A stretch of DNA of 64,000 bases from Candidatus Enterococcus leclercqii (GCF_009933135.1 NZ_MAEH01000004.1:20506-84505); one strand, 5' to 3'. Shown: positions 17,799 to 26,648, counted from the first letter of the stretch. Numbers and translations are program-made. Notes: generated from the letters alone by a model not told the origin.

Positions 17799-18560
17799 AT
17801 GTACACCCCTTATGAAATCGTCGATATTTCCATCGACAATGGTATCAAAAAAATTCAAAAACCGTTTCTAGCCAAACTGATTCTAGGCTTTATTGGTGGG
17901 GCTATGATCTCGCTGGGCTATCTGGCTTATGTGCGGGTCTCAGCTTCTATCCCTGCTGACCTTGCCAGCGTGGCCGCATTGGTGGGGGCCAGCGTCTTTC
18001 CCATCGGATTGATCGTGATTTTACTAGCTGGCGGCGAACTGATCACCGGCAATATGATGGCAGTGGCAATGGCCTTTTTTGACAAAAAGGTCAGCTTTAA
18101 AGAACTGCTCATCAACTGGATTACCATCACTCTGGCAAATATTGTCGGCGCCCTATTTGTAGCCTATTTCTTTGGCTATTTAGTCGGATTAACTCATACG
18201 GGGGTCTATTTGGATACTGTCATCAATTTGGCGCATCATAAAATTGAGGCTACACCGCTTCAGGGAATTATCTCCGGTATCGGCTGTAACTGGTTTGTTG
18301 GCTTGGCTCTTTGGCTGTGCTATGGGGCCAAAGACGGCGCTGGTAAGATTCTGGGCATCTGGTTTCCAGTAATGGTCTTTGTTGCAATCGGCTTTCAGCA
18401 TAGTGTGGCCAATTGTTTCATCATCCCCGCTGCAATTTTTGAAGGCCAAGCTACTTGGATGGATTTCCTACAAAACTTCCTTTTCGTCTACCTCGGCAAC
18501 ATCATCGGTGGCTCAATCTTCGTTTCCGGCTTTTACTATTTGAGCTACAAACACCACTAA
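17799..18560 (+). CDS. Formate/nitrite (FNT) family transporter, second copy
   Basis: A 253-residue channel with the FNT signatures GGELITGNMM and GFQHSVANCF (pore histidine in the latter) and about six hydrophobic segments. It is clearly different in detail from the copy at 484-1314 and stands alone, with its own AAAGGAG site and a terminator behind it. It may export formate produced by pyruvate formate-lyase or import nitrite; the stand-alone position does not decide. A half-good Rex-like site lies 270 bases upstream, which would suit formate or nitrite handling under reducing conditions. Confidence 0.85.
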   Translation: MYTPYEIVDISIDNGIKKIQKPFLAKLILGFIGGAMISLGYLAYVRVSASIPADLASVAALVGASVFPIGLIVILLAGGELITGNMMAVAMAFFDKKVSFKELLINWITITLANIVGALFVAYFFGYLVGLTHTGVYLDTVINLAHHKIEATPLQGIISGIGCNWFVGLALWLCYGAKDGAGKILGIWFPVMVFVAIGFQHSVANCFIIPAAIFEGQATWMDFLQNFLFVYLGNIIGGSIFVSGFYYLSYKHH

Positions 18561-18572
18561 TCAATTCATCCT

Positions 18573-18609
18573 CACTGCCTGACAGCTCAATTGTTAGGCG
18601 GTGTTTTTA
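18573..18609 (+). terminator. Terminator after the second FNT gene
   Basis: Hairpin CACTGCCTGAC with GTTAGGCGGTG followed by TTTTTA, 13 bases after the stop codon. Confidence 0.7.
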
Positions 18610-18728
18610 GTTATTCGGGTGATATTTTGGGTGGTAAGAGAATAGTAGACTCACTTAGATGAAAATTTAGATTCCCATGCAAAAAATTCTTCCCCACAAC
18701 AAACTTCAACTATTGCATAAATAAAATT

Positions 18729-19427
18729 TCAAGAATAACGATCATAAAAGTCCTGGCAATCTCGATAATCCAGGTTATCTGCCATTGTGCCGGTATGGTT
18801 CCAATAATCAAAGCCTTCCTCTTTCAGCCCCTCACCGGTAACTAACGGACGATTGTCATCAATTGGCCGAATTCCCAGTACAGTACCATCTGCACCACAT
18901 ATTACTTTTAAAGCTGACTGTTGTTCCAGTTCGTGGTGTCCAGTTTTTTGCTTTTTACTCTTCTTTTTCTGAGATTTGCCTTTGTTTCCGTAATACTGCT
19001 TCTTTTTTGTCGTTTGCTCAACAGCTATTTTTTTTCGAGACATTTCATGACTTCCCACTATTTTTTTGTGCTCAGAAAGCAGTTCAGCTATTTTAGTTAA
19101 ATCCCCGTCTCGTTGTGCTTTCAATTCAAGATAGAACTGACCATCAATAGGATATCTCCTCATTGCCCTGAGTAAAAATTGTTCAAAACACCAGTTATAC
19201 CCCATTGCATGGTCTGCAGGAGTAATCGCTGGCAGCTGTAATTTTTCCATCAGCGAGGTGAGCGCCGCGATTCTCTTATGTTCCTCCACAGAAAGCTCTT
19301 CGCATTTACGTTGGCTCTGTTTCCACACGATTCGGTTCTGTTCATCTTCACGTTTTTTCTTTTCATACTCCTCTTTTGCCATATATTGTCTAAGCTCTCG
19401 AAAACTGTTGAATCTATTTTGTTGCAT
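18729..19427 (-). CDS. Hypothetical basic protein
   Basis: A 232-residue protein I do not recognise. Residues ~10-60 are charged and likely helical (KEEYEKKKREDEQNR). Residues ~65-110 contain a more compact stretch with TPADHAMGYNWCFEQF. Residues ~140-165 are a lysine-rich linker (KSQKKKSKKQK), and the last ~60 residues look globular with a GADGTVLGIRP strand-turn and an acidic/aromatic end (DCQDFYDRYS). No signal peptide or membrane segment. The basic linker suggests nucleic-acid or ribosome contact, but that is a guess. GGGAGG precedes the ATG at proper spacing. A terminator-like hairpin sits 40 bases upstream in the sense direction. Confidence 0.7.
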   Translation of the reverse strand: MQQNRFNSFRELRQYMAKEEYEKKKREDEQNRIVWKQSQRKCEELSVEEHKRIAALTSLMEKLQLPAITPADHAMGYNWCFEQFLLRAMRRYPIDGQFYLELKAQRDGDLTKIAELLSEHKKIVGSHEMSRKKIAVEQTTKKKQYYGNKGKSQKKKSKKQKTGHHELEQQSALKVICGADGTVLGIRPIDDNRPLVTGEGLKEEGFDYWNHTGTMADNLDYRDCQDFYDRYS

Positions 19428-19456
19428 TTAAGATGCCTCCCTAATTTTTCCCTACG

Positions 19457-19492
19457 TAAAAAAAACAGCCTATCGTTCTGATAAGCTGCTGT
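19457..19492 (-). terminator. Terminator-like hairpin in leader of 18729-19427 gene
   Basis: On the minus strand ACAGC...TTATC pairs with GATA.GCTGT and is followed by a run of eight T. It lies 30-65 bases before the hypothetical gene start, so it could be an attenuator or the end of an upstream short transcript. Confidence 0.45.
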
Positions 19493-19860
19493 CTTCTAAG
19501 CTATGATTCTCGTATCAATACTACTCGAAAGCCTCTTAACACTGTTCTTTAAAGCCTCATATCAGTCATACCGCTCCATATCAACAATTACCAGTATCTA
19601 AATCGTGGACTACAAGCTACTTACTAGTCGCTCGCTCTCTTCCAAATTATCACTATGTGCAGCATCGTGTCTTAATTTTCTATGGAAGATTTCATTACAT
19701 CTTTTATTTAATCACAAAGTAAAAATGCCGTCAAACGAGACCTTACCTATCATTCTGTGATCACTTCTGCACTTAATCGTCACTATGATTTCGCTCGTAA
19801 TAACTAACTTTATCCAAACTACTTTTATTCGAATTCGTCTAATTCTGCTGCTATCTTCAC
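19493..19860. other. Gap, nothing recognised
   Basis: AT-rich, no open frame with a ribosome-binding site, no clear repeat. Confidence 0.4.
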
Positions 19861-19901
19861 ACTTTAATCCCATGATATACTAAAAATAAGGTGGTTTTGT
19901 A

Positions 19902-20423
19902 ATGTACACTATTGAAATTCCCTTATTCAAAACAGCTGGGAAAAATATTCTTGTCTGGCACGAAAATATGCAAATTGCCTCATTTCGAAAAACTTTTCGA
20001 AATATTGGTCACCGTACTTTTGAATGTGTTCGCCCCCATTCCATTATTGATATGAAAGGTGAAAATAGTGATCACCATACAGTCACACTCAAAGAAGAAC
20101 TCTTTTCAAATCAAAAATTTGCTCGTTCTTGGCAAGGAACCTCGGAACAACTTGGCAGTTTTTCCATTCTCAACGAACCTTGGAGTTTTTCCGACCCACT
20201 CTTTTATATCCACTTGCCCCAACAAGAAGCTAAAATTATGGTAAGAAAAGTTCCCGCAATCCCCGAAATTCATTTCTTATACGAAGGAAAATGCCTCCAA
20301 ATTGTCAGACTAGACTCCAGCTCAATAATTCAAAAGCTGACATTTACATACAATAAAGAACAAGAGCTGCTAACTCCTTTAGAAATTGCAATGTTCACCT
20401 ACTTATTACTTTTTAGTTCTTGA
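19902..20423 (+). CDS. Hypothetical protein, tubby/LURP-like fold suspected
   Basis: A 173-residue protein with no close match that I know. The pattern is mostly short beta strands (FKTAGKNILVWHENMQIASF, FYIHLPQQEAKIMVRK, KLTFTYNKEQE) followed by one hydrophobic C-terminal helix (PLEIAMFTYLLLF). That arrangement resembles small tubby-C-terminal/LURP-one-like proteins of Firmicutes, but this is only a shape argument. AAGGTGG lies seven bases before the ATG and a TATACT -10 box about 25 bases further up. It stands alone just left of the bacteriocin island, so a role in immunity cannot be excluded. Confidence 0.6.
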   Translation: MYTIEIPLFKTAGKNILVWHENMQIASFRKTFRNIGHRTFECVRPHSIIDMKGENSDHHTVTLKEELFSNQKFARSWQGTSEQLGSFSILNEPWSFSDPLFYIHLPQQEAKIMVRKVPAIPEIHFLYEGKCLQIVRLDSSSIIQKLTFTYNKEQELLTPLEIAMFTYLLLFSS

Positions 20424-20500
20424 AATTGAATAGCTGAGCCAATTTCTGCGAAAAGAGATTTTAGCATCAGCGAAGTACATTTTCTCCAGAGCACAAAAAA

Positions 20501-20529
20501 GCTGAACCCTTATCCATCAAGAGTTCAGC
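20501..20529 (-). terminator. Minus-strand terminator
   Basis: GCTGAAC pairs with GTTCAGC around a 15-base loop; on the minus strand TTTTTTGTGC follows. It may end leftward transcription from the bacteriocin island or protect the plus-strand gene before it. Confidence 0.6.
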
Positions 20530-20666
20530 CATCACTTTAGGTCTATTCTTCTTCTTCAGACATGAATGATATCTACGAAGCAGTAGACATCATTCTATGG
20601 AATATCAAGATTTTTAAAAGCAGAGAGAACCTTCAAATATCACTAAATAGAACTAAAAATCAAAAG

Positions 20667-20678
20667 AATGGCATTCAA
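20667..20678. other. Possible left att-like repeat of the island
   Basis: AATGGCATTCAA also occurs at 32402-32413, directly after a truncated integrase gene. Both copies are followed within a few bases by TTGG. The pair would bracket the AT-rich bacteriocin island. Twelve bases is short, so this is a candidate only. Confidence 0.4.
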
Positions 20679-21023
20679 AATTGGGGCACATAGGAAAGTA
20701 ATATAGAGTAATTTTAGTTCCAACACTTCCAAAGTGACTTCATTTAACTGAAACGTTCAAATAATTAGGCGTTAATAATGATTTCAGGACTTAAACCACA
20801 TGTAGTGAACATTTTCGTGAATATCCAAGTGTTAGCCAATATGCAGATGTCTGCGCTCCTCAGATATACGTATTAATTGTTTTCATCTTTTCGAAAAAGT
20901 AATATTCGCAAAAAGTAACATTCTTCAGAAAGATGATTCTTTCAAAATAAATAGAGGACAAGATATCAATCTCGTCCCCTACTGATTAAATTGAATTTTC
21001 ATTCATAATAGTGTTGCTTTGAA

Positions 21024-21542
21024 TTAGTAATTCAAAGACTGAAGATCAACTAATGTAGTGTTTGAGCCAATAAACCCATTTACTGGAATCTGATGATCGA
21101 TTCTAATAAACGTTGGAGTATATAGAGGTCCAACTTTTTCGTTAAAGAATGATAGCATCAATTGTTTGTCTTCACTTGATAACGTATCACCATATTTTTT
21201 TTCTAAATTGACATAATAGATCGGCAATTTACTAGTCTCTTTGAATTCAGACAACACTTTTGAGAACTCTCGACAGTACGGACATCCTTTATAACCAATC
21301 AACATAAAATATGAATCATCACTTTTCAGTAGATTGATTAGTTCTGAATCATTTACTTCCTTAATACCAGATATGTTTTGTAGATATTCTTCTTCTGTTA
21401 CATTTGTCGCATTTTGATGGTCAACCTCAGTAGAATTTGTGCCCGGACTATTCTCATCCGCATAGGAATTTTGCGGAGAAAATGACAGCCCAACTGTAAT
21501 TGAAAATAATAATGCTATTAGGGGTAAAAATTTTTTCTTCAT
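21024..21542 (-). CDS. Bacteriocin-associated thioredoxin-like protein (Bta-type)
   Basis: A 172-residue exported thioredoxin-fold protein. An N-terminal signal peptide (MKKKFLPLIALLFSITVGLS...) ends near SYADE, followed by a ~30-residue acidic/Asn-rich linker. The redox motif CPYC lies in LIGYKGCPYCREF, and the cis-proline segment is YTPTFIRI. Bacteriocin transport accessory proteins of this type lie in many class II loci and probably form or protect disulfides; several precursors here carry paired cysteines (the pediocin-like peptide has four). It follows the inducing-peptide gene by 16 bases and is probably co-transcribed from the pheromone-controlled promoter at 21728-21793. Ribosome-binding site GTGGAGAGAG. 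Confidence 0.82.
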   Translation of the reverse strand: MKKKFLPLIALLFSITVGLSFSPQNSYADENSPGTNSTEVDHQNATNVTEEEYLQNISGIKEVNDSELINLLKSDDSYFMLIGYKGCPYCREFSKVLSEFKETSKLPIYYVNLEKKYGDTLSSEDKQLMLSFFNEKVGPLYTPTFIRIDHQIPVNGFIGSNTTLVDLQSLNY

Positions 21543-21558
21543 TCTTCTCTCTCCACTT

Positions 21559-21696
21559 CTATTTAAAAAAGTTTTTTATTGCATTTAATACGTCTTGGGC
21601 GACATGAGGACCGCCAGAAATGAAATCAATTCCTCCAGGAGTTCCTCCTTTGATTTTTTTCAATTCTTCTTTTGGTAATATTTTTCGATCTGTCAT
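21559..21696 (-). CDS. Double-glycine inducing peptide (pheromone) precursor
   Basis: A 45-residue precursor, easily missed because of its size. Leader MTDRKILPKEELKKIKGG is a typical 18-residue double-glycine leader. The predicted mature peptide is 27 residues, starts TPGGIDFISGG and ends VLNAIKNFFK. It is short, has no cysteine and ends in an amphipathic basic helix, as inducing peptides of class II bacteriocin systems do. AAGGAG precedes the ATG. It lies next to the HPK10 kinase and LytTR regulator genes and has its own direct-repeat promoter, so positive autoregulation is expected. An alternative reading as a small bacteriocin is possible, but no immunity gene accompanies it. Confidence 0.82.
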   Translation of the reverse strand: MTDRKILPKEELKKIKGGTPGGIDFISGGPHVAQDVLNAIKNFFK

Positions 21697-21727
21697 ATGA
21701 ACCACTCTCCTTCTAATTGATAACATT

Positions 21728-21793
21728 AGTATATTTTTATCTTTGACTATTTAGTGGCTTATATCCGGAAATCAACAATTTGTATCTTGAAAT
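21728..21793 (-). promoter_or_regulatory. LytTR-type regulated promoter of the inducing peptide
   Basis: On the minus strand direct repeats ATTTCAAGA (21793-21785) and ATTTCCGGA (21772-21764) start 21 bp apart. TATACT (-10, 21733-21728) begins 39 bp after the start of the second repeat. The 9-bp repeats separated by 12 bp are the usual binding arrangement for ComE/PlnC-type LytTR regulators. Confidence 0.82.
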
Positions 21794-21860
21794 GAATCCC
21801 TATTTTGAGTTCAAAAGCTGATTCTTTTATAATTTCCCTCAAAAGATAATTCCACAATAG

Positions 21861-21895
21861 AAAAAAACTCAAGAGCGCAGGTTCTTGAGTTTTTT
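21861..21895. terminator. Bidirectional terminator after the regulator gene
   Basis: Perfect stem ACTCAAGA with TCTTGAGT extended by A6 and T6 tracts, loop GCGCAGGT. It separates the kinase-regulator transcript from the inducing-peptide promoter. Confidence 0.85.
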
Positions 21896-22136
21896 AATCT
21901 ATTAATCTATTACAGTTTAATGTTAAATCGTAATTAGCTATTCGAATTGAGATTATCTAAAAACACCAATAGATATTAGGTAATGTATTATGATTAAGGG
22001 TCCTGAAATTTAATATTATCGAAAAATTACAAGAATAAATTACATGCCCCCACTAAATTGTTGCAGCATCATTTAACTAAATTCGCTGATTATTCCTGTT
22101 TATCGTTCTATCAATCGTTATAGCATAATAGCGCAC
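21896..22136. other. 3' untranslated gap after regulator gene
   Basis: AT-rich and without a supported gene. A lone ATTTCAGGA half-site (22001-22009, minus) has no partner at 21 bp. Confidence 0.4.
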
Positions 22137-22904
22137 CTATTTACGATTTGATCTTTCAATGCTATCTAGGGTTTTTCTTAAGATTTTGTTTTTTGCCAGT
22201 GGAAACCTACAAGAATACTCGTCTGGAAAAAATATCATTCTACTCTTATAATCTACAGAAATTATTTTTTTTGGATTGATTAAAAACGACTTATGAACAC
22301 GAAGTAATTCAGGATATTCTTTTTCTAAATCATTCATTTTTCCATAAAATTCATACATCAGGTTTTCGCCGTATAATATAATTTTATGAGGCGTAACCGA
22401 CGTCTCTAAGAAATAAATCGAAGTAATATCTACTCTAAAATTCCTTGCACCAATCATAAAGGATAGATGACGTTCATTGGTTCTATTGTCTACAAATGTT
22501 AACTTGTGGCGCCCATCTAATACATTTTCTATTTGTCCTTTTTCACTTTGTTCGTCCTTAACAATATAATCTAACGGTGCTATTTGTCTTTTTAACGTCT
22601 CCATTGCCAATTCTTGATGAGAAGTGATAAAGACGATTTGGGCGAACTCGTTATCAGTTCTAATATGTTGTGCGACATCAATTCCATCAAAATCTTTTCC
22701 AAGATCGATATCCAAAAAGTATAAACTATTTGTTACCTTGTTTTTTGATAAATACAAGAAAATATCTTCCGGATCAGTCGTTGCTAAAACCAATTGCATA
22801 TCATAATCATTGATCATGACCCAATTATCGATAATTGCCTTGTAATGTGACATCAATATTATGTCATCTTCGCAGAGAATAATTGGTAATGTCATATTAT
22901 TCAC
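22137..22904 (-). CDS. LytTR-family response regulator of the bacteriocin system
   Basis: A 255-residue regulator like AgrA/ComE/PlnC. The receiver domain begins ILCEDD with the phosphoacceptor aspartate in YFLDIDLGKDFDG, and the conserved lysine is in DYIVKDE. The C-terminal LytTR domain (residues ~145-250) includes ITSIYFLETSVTPHKIILYG and the typical LLRVHKSFLINPKKI block. It should bind the 9-bp direct repeats found at five promoters of this island. Its start overlaps the kinase gene by eight bases, so kinase and regulator are coupled. Cytoplasmic. Confidence 0.92.
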   Translation of the reverse strand: MNNMTLPIILCEDDIILMSHYKAIIDNWVMINDYDMQLVLATTDPEDIFLYLSKNKVTNSLYFLDIDLGKDFDGIDVAQHIRTDNEFAQIVFITSHQELAMETLKRQIAPLDYIVKDEQSEKGQIENVLDGRHKLTFVDNRTNERHLSFMIGARNFRVDITSIYFLETSVTPHKIILYGENLMYEFYGKMNDLEKEYPELLRVHKSFLINPKKIISVDYKSRMIFFPDEYSCRFPLAKNKILRKTLDSIERSNRK

Positions 22905-24210
22905 TCTTTCTTATAGTTAGTGTAGAAACAAACATTCCTAGATTTGAGTAATGTGCCAGATCAGCTTGCTTGGTTGCAGTAATGATATCTTGTGCATTGG
23001 ATAAGCCTAGCCCCCTGTTCTTCCCCTTTTTGCTAAACCCTAATTTTTTCATTTCCGATAAAGAAGGCAGCTTGCCAAGAAAAGAATTTTCAATTGAAAT
23101 CTCAAGCGAATCGGTGGAATCAATGACCAATATGTTCATTTTTTTTTCTTCTGATTCAATTGCTGCTTCTACCGCATTGTCGATTAATATACCTAAGATT
23201 CGGACAAGTTTTATTTCATCCATATTGATATTTGCTATTGGAAAAAGACATTCAAAATTTACCTCAATGCCAGATTGTTCTGCACGGATTAACTTTGCTA
23301 TCATCAAAGATTTTACGGAGTCTACATTTAAGCTGCTTAGTCCTGAAAAACGCATCACACTGTTATCTATCATCTGATGAGAGTAATCAATCATTTTATT
23401 TAAATACCCTGCATCAATCGTAGATTCATTTTGCATTGCCTTAAGACCTAGTAGCATATTTTTATAGTCGTGGCGGAATTTACGCAATTCCTGATAGTTT
23501 CTCTCAATGTCCGCAGTATAGACTCGCATCATTTCCATCTGTTCTATAAGATTGCTCAATTCGGTTTTTTCGTGATTCTTTTTCAAAGTAAGATAAGTAA
23601 AATACATCGTAACCGAAAATTGAGCAACTAAAAAACCAATCATTATGATTTGAAAAATGCCTAGTATCTGCATCCTTCTTAATACTTCTCCAAACAAATA
23701 GACAAACGTCAAAAATATTCCCAACTGCATACAATATACTTTTGCTTCTTCGGAAGGAATTGATTGGTTCATTACCTTTGATTTTATTGTCAACGAAATG
23801 ATGATTGACAGAATCCAATCCAATCCAATCAAAATAGCTACTAACAAAGATCCATGTTCATTAAATACGTTGAACTCGGGTTTAAAAATTCTAGATACAA
23901 TGATGGATGAAAAGAGTGGCACTACGCAATAAATCGTTAAGGAAAGCAAAAGACCCAATAACTCGTTAAATTTAGCTTCTGGTTCCTTTCGCCAAGACTT
24001 AAATCTTAATATCACAATTAAAGATATCAGTGCGATTCCAGTCAAAAGTGCATCTGTTACTGAAATTAATGTGAGTGGAAAAAGGAATATAAGTAGAGCA
24101 AAATAGAATGATTTTTTTCGAATATTTGTTAGTAGCCCAATCATAAATAGAAAAAGTAACAGATCAAATAATTCTTTAAAGAAATACGAGAAAGAATCTA
24201 CAAAAACCAT
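22897..24210 (-). CDS. HPK10-family histidine kinase (peptide pheromone receptor)
   Basis: A 437-residue sensor kinase with about six or seven N-terminal membrane helices (residues 1-205), a cytoplasmic helix, the HPK10 phospho-His box RKFRHDYKNMLLG (His near residue 245), N box LGILIDNAVEAA and G box KGKNRGLGLSNAQDI. This is the AgrC/ComD/PlnB class that reads secreted peptides, so the peptide encoded at 21559-21696 is the likely ligand. AGGGAAG precedes the ATG. The gene follows the ABC transporter by 91 bases with no terminator in between, so export and sensing are probably one transcript from the regulated promoter at 26510-26575. Confidence 0.9.
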   Translation of the reverse strand: MVFVDSFSYFFKELFDLLLFLFMIGLLTNIRKKSFYFALLIFLFPLTLISVTDALLTGIALISLIVILRFKSWRKEPEAKFNELLGLLLSLTIYCVVPLFSSIIVSRIFKPEFNVFNEHGSLLVAILIGLDWILSIIISLTIKSKVMNQSIPSEEAKVYCMQLGIFLTFVYLFGEVLRRMQILGIFQIIMIGFLVAQFSVTMYFTYLTLKKNHEKTELSNLIEQMEMMRVYTADIERNYQELRKFRHDYKNMLLGLKAMQNESTIDAGYLNKMIDYSHQMIDNSVMRFSGLSSLNVDSVKSLMIAKLIRAEQSGIEVNFECLFPIANINMDEIKLVRILGILIDNAVEAAIESEEKKMNILVIDSTDSLEISIENSFLGKLPSLSEMKKLGFSKKGKNRGLGLSNAQDIITATKQADLAHYSNLGMFVSTLTIRKSE

Positions 24211-24301
24211 ATAAACACTTCCCTATTATTATAGATAACTAATTATAACAAGGATGAATAAAAATAGGCAGGGTGTTTAAAGCAATCTATATTGTTCTTT
24301 T

Positions 24302-26473
24302 TTAAGCGATTGCCATCATTTTCCAAAGTTCTTCATAGGTCCCATGTAGTGCTCTTAATTGGGTATGAGTTCCAGATTCGACAAGTTGCCCTTTATCTAA
24401 GACAAATACCTGATCACAATCTTTTGCAATGGATAAGTGATGGGCGATGAACAGAATGGTTTTATTCTCTAGGTTCATCAAATTTTGAATTATTTGATGC
24501 TCTGAGCGTGTATCTAAACCGCTAGTTATTTCATCGAGTATGAGAATTTCTGAGTTCTCTAACAGCGCTCTCGCAAGAGCTAAACGCTCTTTCTGACCAC
24601 CTGAAAGATTGCTGGCACCTTCTTCAATAGGAGACTGGAATTTAAGGGGCAGCCCTTCAATGTATTCTTTTATCTGAGCTATTTCACATGCCCAAATAAT
24701 CTGTTCTTCCGTGGGTTGATAGTCTAAACCAAAAATTAAGTTTTCAAAGATGCTGCCACTAAAAAAGAAGGTTTCTTGTGATACATATCCAATCTTATTT
24801 CTCAAATCGATTCTTGGAATATCTTGAATAGATTTTCCTTGAATTTCTATTTCGCCTTTTTGAGCAGTATAGAAGTTTACGAACAATTTAGCTAAAGTCG
24901 ATTTTCCTGATCCACTCATTCCAACGATTGCTGCTTTCTCATTTGGTTTAATTGAAAAGGAAAGATCATTTAGAACGTTTTCATCAAATCCATAGGCAAA
25001 GGATAAGTGCTTTACTTCGATTAATGGCTCTTTCGTAAACAATTCAACATTATTCATTTGTTGACTGGTTGCTTCACCCATCAATTCTCGATCCAGAAAG
25101 AAAACTTCATTTAATCGATCGTTAGCTACTTTAGCCGTTTGAATCTTTACCTGAAGATTAATGATATTTTGCAAAGGTGTTGTGAAGAAAGACATCAGGG
25201 CATTATAAGTAATCAATTGCCCAATAGACAAGCTCCCTTCGATTACTAAGTACGTACCTACCCACAATAACATGGTAGAACCTATTACTTGAAGCGCCGT
25301 TTTTAAGTTCGATTGTAGGTTATCAAGATTCGCATTTTTGAATGATTTATCCATCATCTCTTTGAATTGACTCTGAACTTTCTCAAATACTTGATTTGTC
25401 GCATTAAAAGACTTTATTGTCTCTATCCCTTTCAAACTTTCAATAATCTGAGAGTTGACTACAGCACTAGATTCCATTTGCTCTTCATTTGTTCGATCAA
25501 ATGGTTTCATAAATAGAAAGACGATTAAGCCGTAAATTGGAAGTGTACTGAAACTAATTAAAAACAAAAGACGATTTTGTAAAAATAAAGCTGTTCCAAT
25601 AATTACAACCATTGACACATCTAAAAATAGGGATAGTGTCGCATTCGCCAAGGCATCGATGATTTTATTGGCATCTAAAAATCTTGACACAATCTCCCCT
25701 GATTTTCTTGTTGAAAAGAAGTTCATTGGTAAATTCAAAACATGATTGAAATACTTCAGCATAATCGAAGAACTTAACTGTTGTCCTAACCTAATTAAAA
25801 GATACTGTTTCAAATACTGGAATAGTATTTGTATCACATACATTGATAAAAGACCTATTGATATTATTTCTAATAGGTTAACAGATCTTGAAGGAACAAT
25901 TCGATCAATTATCACTTGAAAGTAATAAGAACCTATGATGCCAAACCCGGTTAATATAAAAGACAGAAGTACAATGCCGGCAATTGTCTTCTTATAACTT
26001 GTCAATAAGGGAACAAAAGAGAATAATCCATTTGATTGATCTTGTATGGGATGATAATTCTCAGTAGGAGCAGTAGTTAATAAGATTCCTGTCCATATGG
26101 AAGCAAACTCTTTTGGGGTTCGTTCAATTTTTCCTTTAGCCGGATCAGCCAGAAGCAACTTTCCATTTTTCATACCATAAACGACAACGTAATGGAAAAA
26201 AGCTCCATCGATGATTACGTGGGCAATCAATGGATAGGTCACGTCTTCTTCCTTCCAAATTGATTCATCAGTTTGAAAAACCTGCGTTTGAAATTGGAAA
26301 TCATTTAATGCTTGGACTAATCCAAAGGCTGAGGTACCTTGGCTGTTTGTCCCTGACATTAAACGTAGTTTACTGATAGGAACGCTCGTATCATAAAAAT
26401 TTAGAATCATAGAAAGACAGGCAACACCACAATCTTTTTCATCATGTTGCTTAATCAATTTTATTTTTCTCAT
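24302..26473 (-). CDS. Bacteriocin ABC transporter with C39 peptidase domain
   Basis: A 723-residue exporter that cleaves double-glycine leaders and secretes the mature peptide. The N-terminal C39 peptidase has the catalytic Cys15 in DEKDCGVACLSM and the His in AFFHYVVVYG with Asp in LLADPAKG. The middle region has about six membrane helices (residues ~160-440), and the ATPase shows GMSGSGKST, NLSGGQKERLALARALL and ILDEITSG. It is the LagD/ComA/PedD class. It is expected to process the inducing peptide and all bacteriocin precursors in the island. No HlyD-like accessory protein gene, which usually accompanies this transporter, is found in the window. Confidence 0.95.
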   Translation of the reverse strand: MRKIKLIKQHDEKDCGVACLSMILNFYDTSVPISKLRLMSGTNSQGTSAFGLVQALNDFQFQTQVFQTDESIWKEEDVTYPLIAHVIIDGAFFHYVVVYGMKNGKLLLADPAKGKIERTPKEFASIWTGILLTTAPTENYHPIQDQSNGLFSFVPLLTSYKKTIAGIVLLSFILTGFGIIGSYYFQVIIDRIVPSRSVNLLEIISIGLLSMYVIQILFQYLKQYLLIRLGQQLSSSIMLKYFNHVLNLPMNFFSTRKSGEIVSRFLDANKIIDALANATLSLFLDVSMVVIIGTALFLQNRLLFLISFSTLPIYGLIVFLFMKPFDRTNEEQMESSAVVNSQIIESLKGIETIKSFNATNQVFEKVQSQFKEMMDKSFKNANLDNLQSNLKTALQVIGSTMLLWVGTYLVIEGSLSIGQLITYNALMSFFTTPLQNIINLQVKIQTAKVANDRLNEVFFLDRELMGEATSQQMNNVELFTKEPLIEVKHLSFAYGFDENVLNDLSFSIKPNEKAAIVGMSGSGKSTLAKLFVNFYTAQKGEIEIQGKSIQDIPRIDLRNKIGYVSQETFFFSGSIFENLIFGLDYQPTEEQIIWACEIAQIKEYIEGLPLKFQSPIEEGASNLSGGQKERLALARALLENSEILILDEITSGLDTRSEHQIIQNLMNLENKTILFIAHHLSIAKDCDQVFVLDKGQLVESGTHTQLRALHGTYEELWKMMAIA

Positions 26474-26509
26474 TGAAACTACACCTTTTCTAGCGCTTAA
26501 TATGGTGTA

Positions 26510-26575
26510 AATATACTTGTATTCATAGAATATTATTCAGAATTGTCCTGAAATCTCTCATTCATATCCTAAAGT
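26510..26575 (-). promoter_or_regulatory. LytTR-type regulated promoter of transporter-kinase-regulator operon
   Basis: On the minus strand direct repeats ACTTTAGGA (26575-26567) and ATTTCAGGA (26554-26546) start 21 bp apart. The -10 TATATT (26515-26510) begins 39 bp after the second repeat start. Confidence 0.82.
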
Positions 26576-26648
26576 GAATAGAATTACAGCTGAAACGAAA
26601 ATAAGCAAAAATTTCACTAAAAAGACACAGGTGGATAGGCTCGTTTAC

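Larger units (their letters stand above)
20424..21023. other. Gap at the left end of the bacteriocin island
   Basis: No gene supported. Contains a minus-strand terminator (20501-20529), an att-like 12-mer (20667-20678) and a weak hairpin (20954-20977, GGACAAGA with TCTCGTCC) that probably ends the Bta gene transcript. Confidence 0.45.

Noticed and set aside
22001..22009. ATTTCAGGA half-site after the regulator gene
   Set aside because: No partner repeat at 21 bp on either side and no -10 box at the expected distance.
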